Of a stretch of DNA of 40,573 nucleotides, positions 1-6,089 are shown piece by piece. The notes under the pieces were generated by a model that saw only the letters and a list, made by a program, of their open reading frames with translations, did not search any database and was not told the origin of the DNA. The stretch comes from Clostridia bacterium (GTDB lineage: Bacteria; Bacillota; Peptococcia; Peptococcales; SKKY01), in assembly GCA_007123515.1 (NCBI GenBank), contig SKKY01000018.1, positions 1 through 40,573 of the forward strand, in the 5' to 3' direction. A program made the position numbers and the translations under genes. The stretch's first letter is position 1, and every line of letters begins with the position of its first letter.

Positions 1-312
1 CTGCCCCTGCACTGGTTAGGATATCCAAATCTGCCTAAAGAAAACCTTCCGGCTAATTATGGAAGCATTGCTCTTTTTTGTGCGAAAGATCACGATCCCA
101 CCATAGCAGCTTCTTTTATCCATCAGGTGGCAAAACATTCAAAGAACTATGATTTCTTGATGGCAGGTTTTACCGAAAATCATCCTTTAACACCCGTTTT
201 CCAAAAACTCAAACACATCAAATACCAAAGTACACTTTATACGGTCCACTGGGAAACACCTTCCCCTATACTCGATGACCGACCCATTCATCTGGAAGTC
301 GGTTTGCTCTAA
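1..312 (+). CDS. C-terminal end of a probable GNAT-like protein (5' partial)
   Basis: The reading frame is open from base 1 to a TAA at 310-312, so the gene starts upstream of the window and only its last 103 codons are visible. The visible part has an IALFCAKDHDP strand, a helix, a YDFLMAGFTENHPL stretch, a YTVHW strand and an acidic C-terminus ending LEVGLL. This pattern resembles the second half of uncharacterised two-domain acetyltransferase-like proteins, but no acetyl-CoA-binding loop can be seen in this fragment, so the family call is an inference. There is no clear terminator before the sigma-factor gene 62 bases downstream, so the two could share a transcript. Confidence 0.5.
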   Translation: MPLHWLGYPNLPKENLPANYGSIALFCAKDHDPTIAASFIHQVAKHSKNYDFLMAGFTENHPLTPVFQKLKHIKYQSTLYTVHWETPSPILDDRPIHLEVGLL

Positions 313-321
313 AAAAAAGAC

Positions 322-345
322 GAACGTATGCAATAAAACAGCGAT
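322..345 (+). promoter_or_regulatory. possible ECF-type promoter upstream of the sigma-factor operon
   Basis: A GAAC (322-325) and a CGAT (342-345) are separated by 16 bases. This matches the general ECF promoter layout of an AAC-containing -35 and a CG-containing -10. It lies 30 bases before the sigma-factor start, where an autoregulated promoter would be expected. There is no second copy in the window to compare it with, so chance is a real alternative. Confidence 0.25.
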
Positions 346-374
346 CTCAGTAGTTAACTGAATGAAAGGAGCTC

Positions 375-971
375 ATGATGATACTTTTTGCAACTGTATG
401 GGGAAACCCGGTACCTGAGGGTAACCAACCAACATTAGCCCCTATTGATGAGGGAATCTTTCAAAGAATCGGTGATGATGACCCGGAAGCCCTAAAAGAG
501 CTTTATGAGTCTACTCACCGTGTTTTGTATGCCTATGTTCTCTCCATCGTGAAACATCATGAAGATGCCCTGGACCTTGTACAGGATACCTATATCAAAA
601 TTCGATCAGCCGCCCATTTATATAAACCGATGGGGAAACCCCTGGCATGGATGTTTACCATCGCCAAAAATTTAGCCAGGGATCAACTTCGAAGAAAGCA
701 AAGATTTACCGATTCGGAAGAATTAGATCTCGAGAATGATCCGAATTATTCTTATGTATCCGATCCCGATGATCGGATGGTATTATCTTCAGCTATGAAA
801 ATTTTGACTGAGGAAGAGCGGCAAATTGTTCTTCTGCACAGCGTCTCCGGATTTAAACATCGTGAATTGGCAGAAAATCTCAATCTCCCTATCGCAACCG
901 TTTTGTCAAAATATCATCGGGCGCTTAAAAAATTACGAAAAGAATTATCCGGAAAGGAGGAAACCCATTGA
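375..971 (+). CDS. ECF-type RNA polymerase sigma factor
   Basis: A 198-aa sigma-70 family protein that would direct RNA polymerase to a small alternative regulon. Region 2 spans about residues 39-110 (LDLVQDTYIKI, then AWMFTIAKNLARDQLRR). Region 4 spans about 140-190 (LTEEERQIVLLH, then a helix-turn-helix ending LSKYHRALKKLRKEL). There is no sigma-1.1 or region 3, which is the ECF layout. Two ATG codons lie side by side at 375 and 378; the GAAAGGAG site at 363-370 is better spaced for the second, so the true start may be 378. The stop overlaps the TTG start of the next gene, a membrane anti-sigma factor, implying translational coupling. Pairing of ECF factors with RsgI-like anti-sigma factors is known in Clostridia. 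The signal and target genes are unknown. Confidence 0.9.
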   Translation: MMILFATVWGNPVPEGNQPTLAPIDEGIFQRIGDDDPEALKELYESTHRVLYAYVLSIVKHHEDALDLVQDTYIKIRSAAHLYKPMGKPLAWMFTIAKNLARDQLRRKQRFTDSEELDLENDPNYSYVSDPDDRMVLSSAMKILTEEERQIVLLHSVSGFKHRELAENLNLPIATVLSKYHRALKKLRKELSGKEETH

Positions 972-2233
972 ACAACAAAGAGATTCAACAACGATTGCAA
1001 CGAGCAGTAAATGAGGCTCCCATTGATCTATTTAAAACCATCCAGGACACTCCCATTGAAAAAATGCAAAAGCATGACTCGGTCACAGAACAGAAAAAAT
1101 CCAGCATTCATCGCAGATTCTTAAGACCTCTTTCTCTTGGTGTTTCCTTTATGCTGATGCTGGTGATGGGACTTACCGGATGGTACTACTATTCTTTTAG
1201 CCCTGACAGTTATCTCTATTTTGATGTGAATCCCGGAATTGAAATAGTCACCAATCGTCAAGACCAAGTGATTGATGTAAGTGGCAGTAATGATTTGGGC
1301 AAGGAAATCATTGCATCCATTGACTATCGAAAAAAAGAGATCGGTCAGGTTCAGGAGCAGATTCTGGATAATATGCTGGAAAAAGGCATCTTAAAAGATA
1401 CACGACAAGTCATGCTGGTTTCCGCTTTTAATAAGGATCAGGAAAAAAGTAAAGAAATCCTTCGGAATTTCGACAATACCATTCATCAATACTTTGACGA
1501 TAAAGAATTTACTCTTGTTGTTCTTCGTCAGGTCATCGACAAAAACAGTACCTTGGTAGAATTTTCAGAGAATTATAATATGACCATGGGAAAAATTACC
1601 TTTATTCGAAACTTAATGATCTTAAACCCTGATTTTCTGCTGGAAGATTTAGTACATCTATCTTTAAAAGAATTACTGATGCTGTCTCTTCAGACAGACT
1701 TAAGACTTGATCGTATCGTTGAGTCGGATGATAACTATGAAGAGTTTCGTTTGCCGGACATCCCTGAAAGTTCTGAACCAGAGACAGAACCACAAAATCA
1801 ACCAAAACCAGGTTTGTCAGAGAGAGTATCTATGCATGAAGCAAAAGAAATCGCTCTCAATCGAGTCGGTGGCGGTATGGTTATTGAGCTGGAATATGAC
1901 GCTGATGATCAGGAGTACGAGATAACCATTCAATTTAATGGTTATGAGTACGAGATAGAAATGGATGCTTTAACAGGCGACATTACAGAAATCGATTCCG
2001 ATGAATTAGACGATGATGACAGATTTTATGGTGATCCGGGATTGATTGGTCTCAATCAGGCAAGGGAAATCGCCCTTAATCGGGTTGGCGGTGGGATCAT
2101 CGAGAAAATTGAACTTGATGAAGAAGATGACCGTTTCATTTACGAAGTCGAATTAGATTTTGACGGGGTAGAATACGAACTAGAGATTGATGCCTACACA
2201 GGTGAAATTCTTTCTTTTGAAAAAGATGATTAA
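968..2233 (+). CDS. RsgI-like membrane anti-sigma factor with two PepSY-like repeats
   Basis: A 421-aa protein that probably holds the upstream sigma factor at the membrane. Residues 1-54 are a charged cytoplasmic segment (RAVNEAPIDLFKTI) fitting a sigma-binding role. A membrane span follows at about 55-76. An RsgI-like middle domain starts with YLYFDVNPGIEIVTNR at about 83, and two PepSY-like repeats start near residues 287 and 359, each with a helix, a VGGG turn, acidic beta strands and a TGEI-type end. The start is TTG at 968, overlapping the sigma stop (TTGA), with GGAAAGGAGG at 951-960 ideally placed. The outside part is strongly acidic, suggesting cation, cell-wall or peptide sensing, which is inference. 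No zinc-binding ZAS motif is seen, so this is not the RsiW type. Confidence 0.82.
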   Translation: MNNKEIQQRLQRAVNEAPIDLFKTIQDTPIEKMQKHDSVTEQKKSSIHRRFLRPLSLGVSFMLMLVMGLTGWYYYSFSPDSYLYFDVNPGIEIVTNRQDQVIDVSGSNDLGKEIIASIDYRKKEIGQVQEQILDNMLEKGILKDTRQVMLVSAFNKDQEKSKEILRNFDNTIHQYFDDKEFTLVVLRQVIDKNSTLVEFSENYNMTMGKITFIRNLMILNPDFLLEDLVHLSLKELLMLSLQTDLRLDRIVESDDNYEEFRLPDIPESSEPETEPQNQPKPGLSERVSMHEAKEIALNRVGGGMVIELEYDADDQEYEITIQFNGYEYEIEMDALTGDITEIDSDELDDDDRFYGDPGLIGLNQAREIALNRVGGGIIEKIELDEEDDRFIYEVELDFDGVEYELEIDAYTGEILSFEKDD

Positions 2234-2243
2234 AAAATTAAAA

Positions 2244-2249
2244 TATAAT
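2244..2249 (+). promoter_or_regulatory. isolated -10-like TATAAT upstream of the four-repeat protein
   Basis: TATAAT lies 72 bases before the start of the next gene, in the 87-base gap after the anti-sigma factor. The only TTGAAA nearby (2217-2222) is 21 bases away, which is too far for a standard promoter. It may allow separate expression of the second sensor, but the evidence is thin. Confidence 0.2.
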
Positions 2250-2320
2250 GAAATAAAAGCAAACCTTCCAGCGTTATAAGGGTAGAAAGTAAAGTAGCAC
2301 TACACAAGGAGGACGTAACC

Positions 2321-3814
2321 ATGGATGCAAGTAAAAAGAACATTGGACTGTTGAGCAGTGTGGTTGTCATAGCCATTATTGTTGTCGCATTTTTAATATG
2401 GCCGGCTCATCAGTTTACACTTGATGTAAACCCCAGTCTGGAAATTACCACAAACCGGCTGGAGCGAGTCACAAACATTGAGGCGCTTAATGATGATGCC
2501 AGGGAATTTTTAGAAGGATATGAGATGGACGACCGAAATTTAGAGGCTGTTATAAACGGATTGGTCGATCGAATGATCCTTACTGGCCACATTTCTGGTG
2601 GTCATGATAATATCGTAATGATCACCGTGGCAAATGATGAATTACATGATGCCTATGTAGAAAAAGTCAATGCAGCGATCGCTGCCCTTCTTGAGAACAG
2701 ACAATTGGAATACACAATTTTACTTCAAGGCTGGACTGAAACCGATGACAGCGACGATGATCCAGAAGTTTCAAGAGGAAGACGGACACTTATAAAAAAT
2801 CTGCTTGAGAAGAATGCAGACCTAACCTATGATGAATTATCACGAATAAGTCTTCAGGATCTACTGATCACTGCAGAGCAAATCAATGTATCTCCTGATG
2901 AATTGTTTGCTAGATTTACCCGTGGTCATGTATCAGACTCAGAAAATCGAGAAGTGATTGGTTTTGAAAGAGCGATTGCGATCGCACTTGAACACGTTGG
3001 TGGAGGAACCGTTACCGAGTTCGAATATGATCGCGATGATGCTGAATATGAGATTGAAATCTACTATAATGGCTATGAATATGACTTAGACATCGACGCC
3101 TTTACAGGAGATATTAAAAAATTCGAGCGGGAGCGGGACGATGATACATCTTCAGATTCACCTTCAAGTCAAGAAGTGATTGGTCTGGAAAGAGCGATTG
3201 CGATTGCACTTGAACGCGTTGGAGGCGGTACTGTTACCGAATTTGAATATGATCGCGATGATGCTGAGTACGAAGTTGAAATTTCGTTTAATGGTCGGGA
3301 ATACGATGTAGAAATCGACGCCTTTACTGGCGAAATTAAGAAGTTCGAATGGGAACGGGACGATGATGCGTTTTCTGGAGCACCCTCTAACCAAACCGTA
3401 ATTGGTCGGGATAAGGCTATTGAAATTGCTCTGGCTAAAGTTGGAGGCGGAACAATTGTCGAGTTTGAGTATGATCGTGATGATGCTGAATACGAGATCG
3501 AGATTATCTTTGAAGGCTATGAATACGAATTAGAGATCGATGCCTTTACTGGCGAGATTAAAGACTTCGAACAGGAGCGTAAAGATGATGCCTCCACACC
3601 ATCGTCTTCAACTCAAACGGTAATCAGTCGTGATAAGGCCATTGAAATTGCTTTGACTAGAATTGGTGGTGGCACAGTTGTCGAGTTTGAGTATGATCGC
3701 GAAGACGCTGAATACGAGATCGAAATTATCTTTGAAGGCTATGAATACGAATTAGAAATCGATGCCTTTACTGGCGAAATTACAGATTTTGAACGAGAAA
3801 AGAAAGATGATTAA
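2321..3814 (+). CDS. membrane-anchored RsgI-middle-domain protein with four PepSY-like repeats
   Basis: A 497-aa paralogue of the preceding anti-sigma factor. Only eight residues precede the membrane span (about 9-27), so there is no room for a sigma-binding domain. The outer part begins with FTLDVNPSLEITTNR, the same RsgI-like middle domain as its neighbour. Four PepSY-like repeats then start at residues 212, 286, 360 and 434. Each is 74 residues, with AIEIAL, VGGGT, EFEYDRDDAEYE and EIDAFTGEI blocks; the linkers are rich in Ser, Asp and Pro. AAGGAGG at 2306-2312 fixes the ATG start. It is likely surface-exposed and anchored, perhaps competing with the anti-sigma factor for ligand or passing the signal to it. 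Function is inferred from domain layout and position only. Confidence 0.78.
   Translation: MDASKKNIGLLSSVVVIAIIVVAFLIWPAHQFTLDVNPSLEITTNRLERVTNIEALNDDAREFLEGYEMDDRNLEAVINGLVDRMILTGHISGGHDNIVMITVANDELHDAYVEKVNAAIAALLENRQLEYTILLQGWTETDDSDDDPEVSRGRRTLIKNLLEKNADLTYDELSRISLQDLLITAEQINVSPDELFARFTRGHVSDSENREVIGFERAIAIALEHVGGGTVTEFEYDRDDAEYEIEIYYNGYEYDLDIDAFTGDIKKFERERDDDTSSDSPSSQEVIGLERAIAIALERVGGGTVTEFEYDRDDAEYEVEISFNGREYDVEIDAFTGEIKKFEWERDDDAFSGAPSNQTVIGRDKAIEIALAKVGGGTIVEFEYDRDDAEYEIEIIFEGYEYELEIDAFTGEIKDFEQERKDDASTPSSSTQTVISRDKAIEIALTRIGGGTVVEFEYDREDAEYEIEIIFEGYEYELEIDAFTGEITDFEREKKDD
2954..3811 (+). repeat. four in-frame 222-bp tandem repeats encoding PepSY-like domains
   Basis: Repeat units begin at 2954, 3176, 3398 and 3620. 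The three full periods are each exactly 222 bp, and the last unit ends with the gene. The 222-bp period includes the variable Ser/Asp linker. Units 3 and 4 are the closest pair and share long identical stretches such as GTCGAGTTTGAGTATGATCG. Absence of indels points to recent unequal-crossing-over duplication or to selection on spacing. Confidence 0.9.
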
Positions 3815-3843
3815 ACTTTAAGCTATATAAGCTGAAACAAAAT

Positions 3844-3897
3844 AGCACTGACCTCCAAAAGGACACTAGTCTGACATTCGGGGGTCAGTGCTTTTAT
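3844..3897. terminator. bidirectional terminator resembling joined IS3-type inverted repeats
   Basis: AGCACTGACCTCC (3844-3856) pairs with GGGGGTCAGTGCT (3880-3892), followed by TTTTATATT on the + strand and, on the - strand, by ATTTTGTTTC. It sits between the convergent sensor operon and the helicase gene, so it can stop both. The inner sequence is also a near-palindrome around ACTAGT. Its arms, TGACCTCC and TGACCCCC, look like abutted terminal repeats of IS3-family elements; that origin is inference. Confidence 0.7.
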
Positions 3898-3907
3898 ATT
3901 CAGCAAA

Positions 3908-3936
3908 AATAAAGACCGCTAAAAAATTAGCGGTCT
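3908..3936 (-). terminator. intrinsic terminator of the DEAD-box helicase gene
   Basis: A 10-bp perfect stem, AGACCGCTAA (3913-3922) with TTAGCGGTCT (3927-3936), has a four-base loop. Reading on the - strand it is followed by TTATTTTTG. It lies just past the helicase stop codon. Confidence 0.8.
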
Positions 3937-3957
3937 ACTCATCCTTATTCACAGGAT

Positions 3958-5193
3958 CTATCTGTCTTTGTATTTTGGTCGTCTGTTGCTTGGTCTGGCA
4001 TTTTTTACCGCCAATTTTTTTACCGGCTGTGCCGGCTTATACTCAGGTGGCATATCCACTAAAGGAAATGGATGTTCTTCAACTACCGGTATGGTTTTTC
4101 CGATAAGTTTCTGAATATCTTTCAATAGCGGTTTTTCTTCATGGTCACAAAATGCGATCGCGATTCCGCCAAGGCCGGCTCTTCCTGTCCGTCCAATCCG
4201 GTGAACATACGTTTCCGGTACCTCCGGCAGATCAAAGTTAAACACATGTGATAATTCATCAATATCAATCCCTCTGGCCGCAATGTCAGTAGCAACCAGG
4301 ATTCTTGTTCTTTTTGCCTTAAAACTATTTAATGCCGCCTGTCTGGCATTCTGGGATTTATTTCCGTGAATAGCCTCAGCCGTATATCCTGCTTTAACTA
4401 GTGATTTTACAATTTTATCGGCTCCACGTTTGGTTCTTGAGAACACTAGCGCAGAGAGAATGTCTTTATTTTTAAGCAATTCTATCAATAGCGCCGTTTT
4501 ATTTTTCTTATTTACAAAATAGACTTCCTGTCTGATCACTTCGACAGTCGATGATACCGGCGTTACTTCGACTTTCATTGGATCTTTTAACAATTGATTC
4601 GCTAGTTTTTCTATTTCTTCCGGCATGGTTGCAGAAAAAAGCATCGTCTGCCTTTTAACCGGAATGTTTGTTATGATTCTCTTTACATCCGGAAGCATGC
4701 CCATATCAAGCATTTGATCGGACTCATCCAGGACAAAATAATCAACTTTATCTAATTTGACAAATCCCTGATTAATCAGATCTAACAATCTCCCCGGCGT
4801 GGCCACAAGGATATCAATTCCGATTCCCAAAAACTTCGTTTGCGGATTTTGTGAGACTCCTCCATAGATGACTAATGATTTTAATCCCAGATGCCTTCCA
4901 TAGGCTTTAAAGCTATCCCCGATTTGGATAGCCAATTCCCGTGTTGGAGCTAATATCAAGGCTTTTATCGGTCTTTTTCCTTTAGGATTTACAGGAAATT
5001 TTGCAATCCCCTGTAAAATCGGAATCGCAAAAGCTGCGGTTTTACCCGTTCCTGTTTGAGCGCAACCCAATAAATCTTTTCCTTTTAATAAAGAAGGAAT
5101 CGCTTTCACTTGTATCGGTGTAGGATTCGTATATCCTTCAGTTTTTAAAGCCTTCTGAATAGGCTCAATAATCTTTAATTCTTCAAATAACAC
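3958..5193 (-). CDS. DEAD-box RNA helicase, RhlE-like, with DESD motif II
   Basis: A 411-aa ATP-dependent RNA helicase, likely acting in ribosome assembly or mRNA turnover. Visible motifs are the Q motif (NPTPIQ, about 23-28), motif I AQTGTGKT (45-52), Ia PTRELA (83-88), Ib TPGR, motif II DESD (156-159), motif III SAT (187-189), then VFSRTKRGAD, the ATDIAARGIDI block and HRIGRTGRAG in the second RecA domain. The tail is short, basic and proline-rich, with no RNA-binding domain, which fits the RhlE/small CsdA-like class. The start is GTG at 5193 with AAAGGAG at 5202-5208. Serine replacing alanine in motif II is unusual; it is clear in the DNA (GAT GAG TCC GAT) and should still bind Mg-ATP, since both acids are kept. 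Confidence 0.92.
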   Translation of the reverse strand: MLFEELKIIEPIQKALKTEGYTNPTPIQVKAIPSLLKGKDLLGCAQTGTGKTAAFAIPILQGIAKFPVNPKGKRPIKALILAPTRELAIQIGDSFKAYGRHLGLKSLVIYGGVSQNPQTKFLGIGIDILVATPGRLLDLINQGFVKLDKVDYFVLDESDQMLDMGMLPDVKRIITNIPVKRQTMLFSATMPEEIEKLANQLLKDPMKVEVTPVSSTVEVIRQEVYFVNKKNKTALLIELLKNKDILSALVFSRTKRGADKIVKSLVKAGYTAEAIHGNKSQNARQAALNSFKAKRTRILVATDIAARGIDIDELSHVFNFDLPEVPETYVHRIGRTGRAGLGGIAIAFCDHEEKPLLKDIQKLIGKTIPVVEEHPFPLVDMPPEYKPAQPVKKLAVKNARPSNRRPKYKDR

Positions 5194-5243
5194 TTCTATT
5201 TCTCCTTTTCGTCCATTCCCCGGACATCTTTTTACCCTGCCTT

Positions 5244-5249
5244 ATTATA
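5244..5249 (-). promoter_or_regulatory. probable -10 element for the helicase gene
   Basis: On the - strand TATAAT occurs 51 bases before the helicase GTG start, just after the ywbE terminator. The -35 region 17 bases further is a T-rich CTTTTT, so the promoter is weak or needs an activator. Confidence 0.35.
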
Positions 5250-5263
5250 CAGGTTTTTACAAT

Positions 5264-5308
5264 CAAAAAAAGCGCTTCCTTATTCAGCAACATTCCAAAG
5301 AAGCACTT
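5264..5308 (-). terminator. intrinsic terminator after the ywbE-like gene
   Basis: On the - strand AAGTGCTTC (5308-5300) pairs with GAAGCGCTT (5278-5270), with one G-T wobble, followed directly by TTTTTTGATT. It begins three bases after the stop codon of the upstream gene. Confidence 0.75.
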
Positions 5309-5311
5309 TTC

Positions 5312-5506
5312 CTATTCTATGATTTCTTTGACTCTTCCTACAAGACCATTATCGAGCATCACTTTAATTCCATGCGGATGTGTTTGTGATTTTGTAAGGA
5401 TTTTCCCAACAACTCCATCGGTTAATTTCCCCGAGCGCTGATCCTGCTTTTGTACAACTCTGACTTTTGTGCCTATCGTCATCTTTTTTCCTTTACTTAT
5501 ATCCAA
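5312..5506 (-). CDS. ywbE: YwbE-like small basic protein (DUF2196)
   Basis: A 64-aa protein matching the conserved YwbE family of Firmicutes and related bacteria. The signature blocks are KQDQRSGKLTDG, then ILTKSQTHPHGIKV, and the C-terminal GRVKEIIE. The family has a small beta-barrel-like, possibly nucleic-acid-binding fold and no proven function. The start is ambiguous: TTG at 5506 has AAGGAG at a good distance, while the ATG eight codons later (5482) also has AAAGGA upstream. It follows the toxin gene by 33 bases with no terminator between, so it is probably co-transcribed with the toxin-antitoxin pair, and it is closed by its own terminator. Confidence 0.85.
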   Translation of the reverse strand: MDISKGKKMTIGTKVRVVQKQDQRSGKLTDGVVGKILTKSQTHPHGIKVMLDNGLVGRVKEIIE

Positions 5507-5539
5507 AATTATTTTCTCCTTAATTTTAATAGCAGAAGC

Positions 5540-5803
5540 TTATCTGTATATATTTTTTTTGTGTCCAATATCAATGACTACAATAGTGATTCTTTCATCA
5601 TCTATTTCACAGATAATTCTAAAATCCTCTACCCGAAATCTCCAGAACCCTTTCAAATGGACTGATAATGCTTTTCCTTTAGCTCTGGGTTCTTCGAGAT
5701 TTTCGATCTTTCTCATATAACTGATCAACAGTTTTTGAACATTTTCATCCATTTTCTTTATTTGCCTCAGGCTGTTTTCTGTATATATTAGTTTGTGACT
5801 CAT
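5540..5803 (-). CDS. RelE/ParE-superfamily toxin
   Basis: An 87-aa basic protein, probably a ribosome-dependent mRNA endonuclease. The fold pattern is KLIYTENSLRQIKKM, two helices, then the strand block GFWRFRVEDFRIICEI and the terminal VVIDIGHKKNIYR. Candidate catalytic residues of the RelE type are Arg55, Arg57, Arg62 and His81. Its ATG overlaps the antitoxin stop by four bases (ATGA), so it is translationally coupled to and made after the antitoxin. Length and order are normal for a RelBE-type pair. A ParE-like gyrase target cannot be excluded, though the terminal GHKKNIYR is closer to RelE. Confidence 0.87.
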   Translation of the reverse strand: MSHKLIYTENSLRQIKKMDENVQKLLISYMRKIENLEEPRAKGKALSVHLKGFWRFRVEDFRIICEIDDERITIVVIDIGHKKNIYR

Positions 5804-6012
5804 AACCCCAGTTTTTTTTCAACTTCATTAGCATCGTAATGCTCTATTGATTCTTTTTTATTTAGATATTCATTGACTATTTTCAAATCCAATTCTTCTT
5901 CTATTTTTTCTAATGAGGCCTCTCTGATAAATTCAGAAATTTTCATGTTTTTTGAATTTGCATAATTTCTAATGATTTTTTCATCTTCGGGATTAAATCT
6001 TACAGAAACCAT
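5800..6012 (-). CDS. RelB-like ribbon-helix-helix antitoxin
   Basis: A 70-aa protein. The N-terminus MVSVRFNPEDEKIIRNYA and the following KISEFIREASLEKIEEE form a ribbon-helix-helix DNA-binding domain. The C-terminal EYLNKKESIEHYDANEVEKKLGL would wrap around the toxin. It is expected to neutralise the downstream RelE-like toxin and to repress the shared promoter at 6035-6063. AAGGAGG lies 8 bases before the ATG, a strong site that favours antitoxin excess. Confidence 0.87.
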   Translation of the reverse strand: MVSVRFNPEDEKIIRNYANSKNMKISEFIREASLEKIEEELDLKIVNEYLNKKESIEHYDANEVEKKLGL

Positions 6013-6034
6013 AGTAATACCTCCTTAAAATATT

Positions 6035-6063
6035 ATTGTACTACAATGTATTACGATAGTCAA
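6035..6063 (-). promoter_or_regulatory. toxin-antitoxin promoter with overlapping operator
   Basis: On the - strand TTGACT (6063-6058) and TACAAT (6040-6035) are separated by exactly 17 bases. The -10 lies inside a 13-bp palindrome ATTGTA-C-TACAAT (6035-6047). TGTACTAC and TGTATTAC (starting 6037 and 6047) repeat at 10-bp spacing, the arrangement used by ribbon-helix-helix repressors. Binding there would block the promoter, giving autorepression. Confidence 0.75.
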
Positions 6064-6089
6064 TTTTTCAAAAATCCTGACGCTTATCC

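Noticed and set aside
2254..2285. Weak hairpin between the two sensor genes
   Set aside because: Only four to five pairs could be made around ACCTT/AAGGGT with no U-tract, too little for a terminator or attenuator call.
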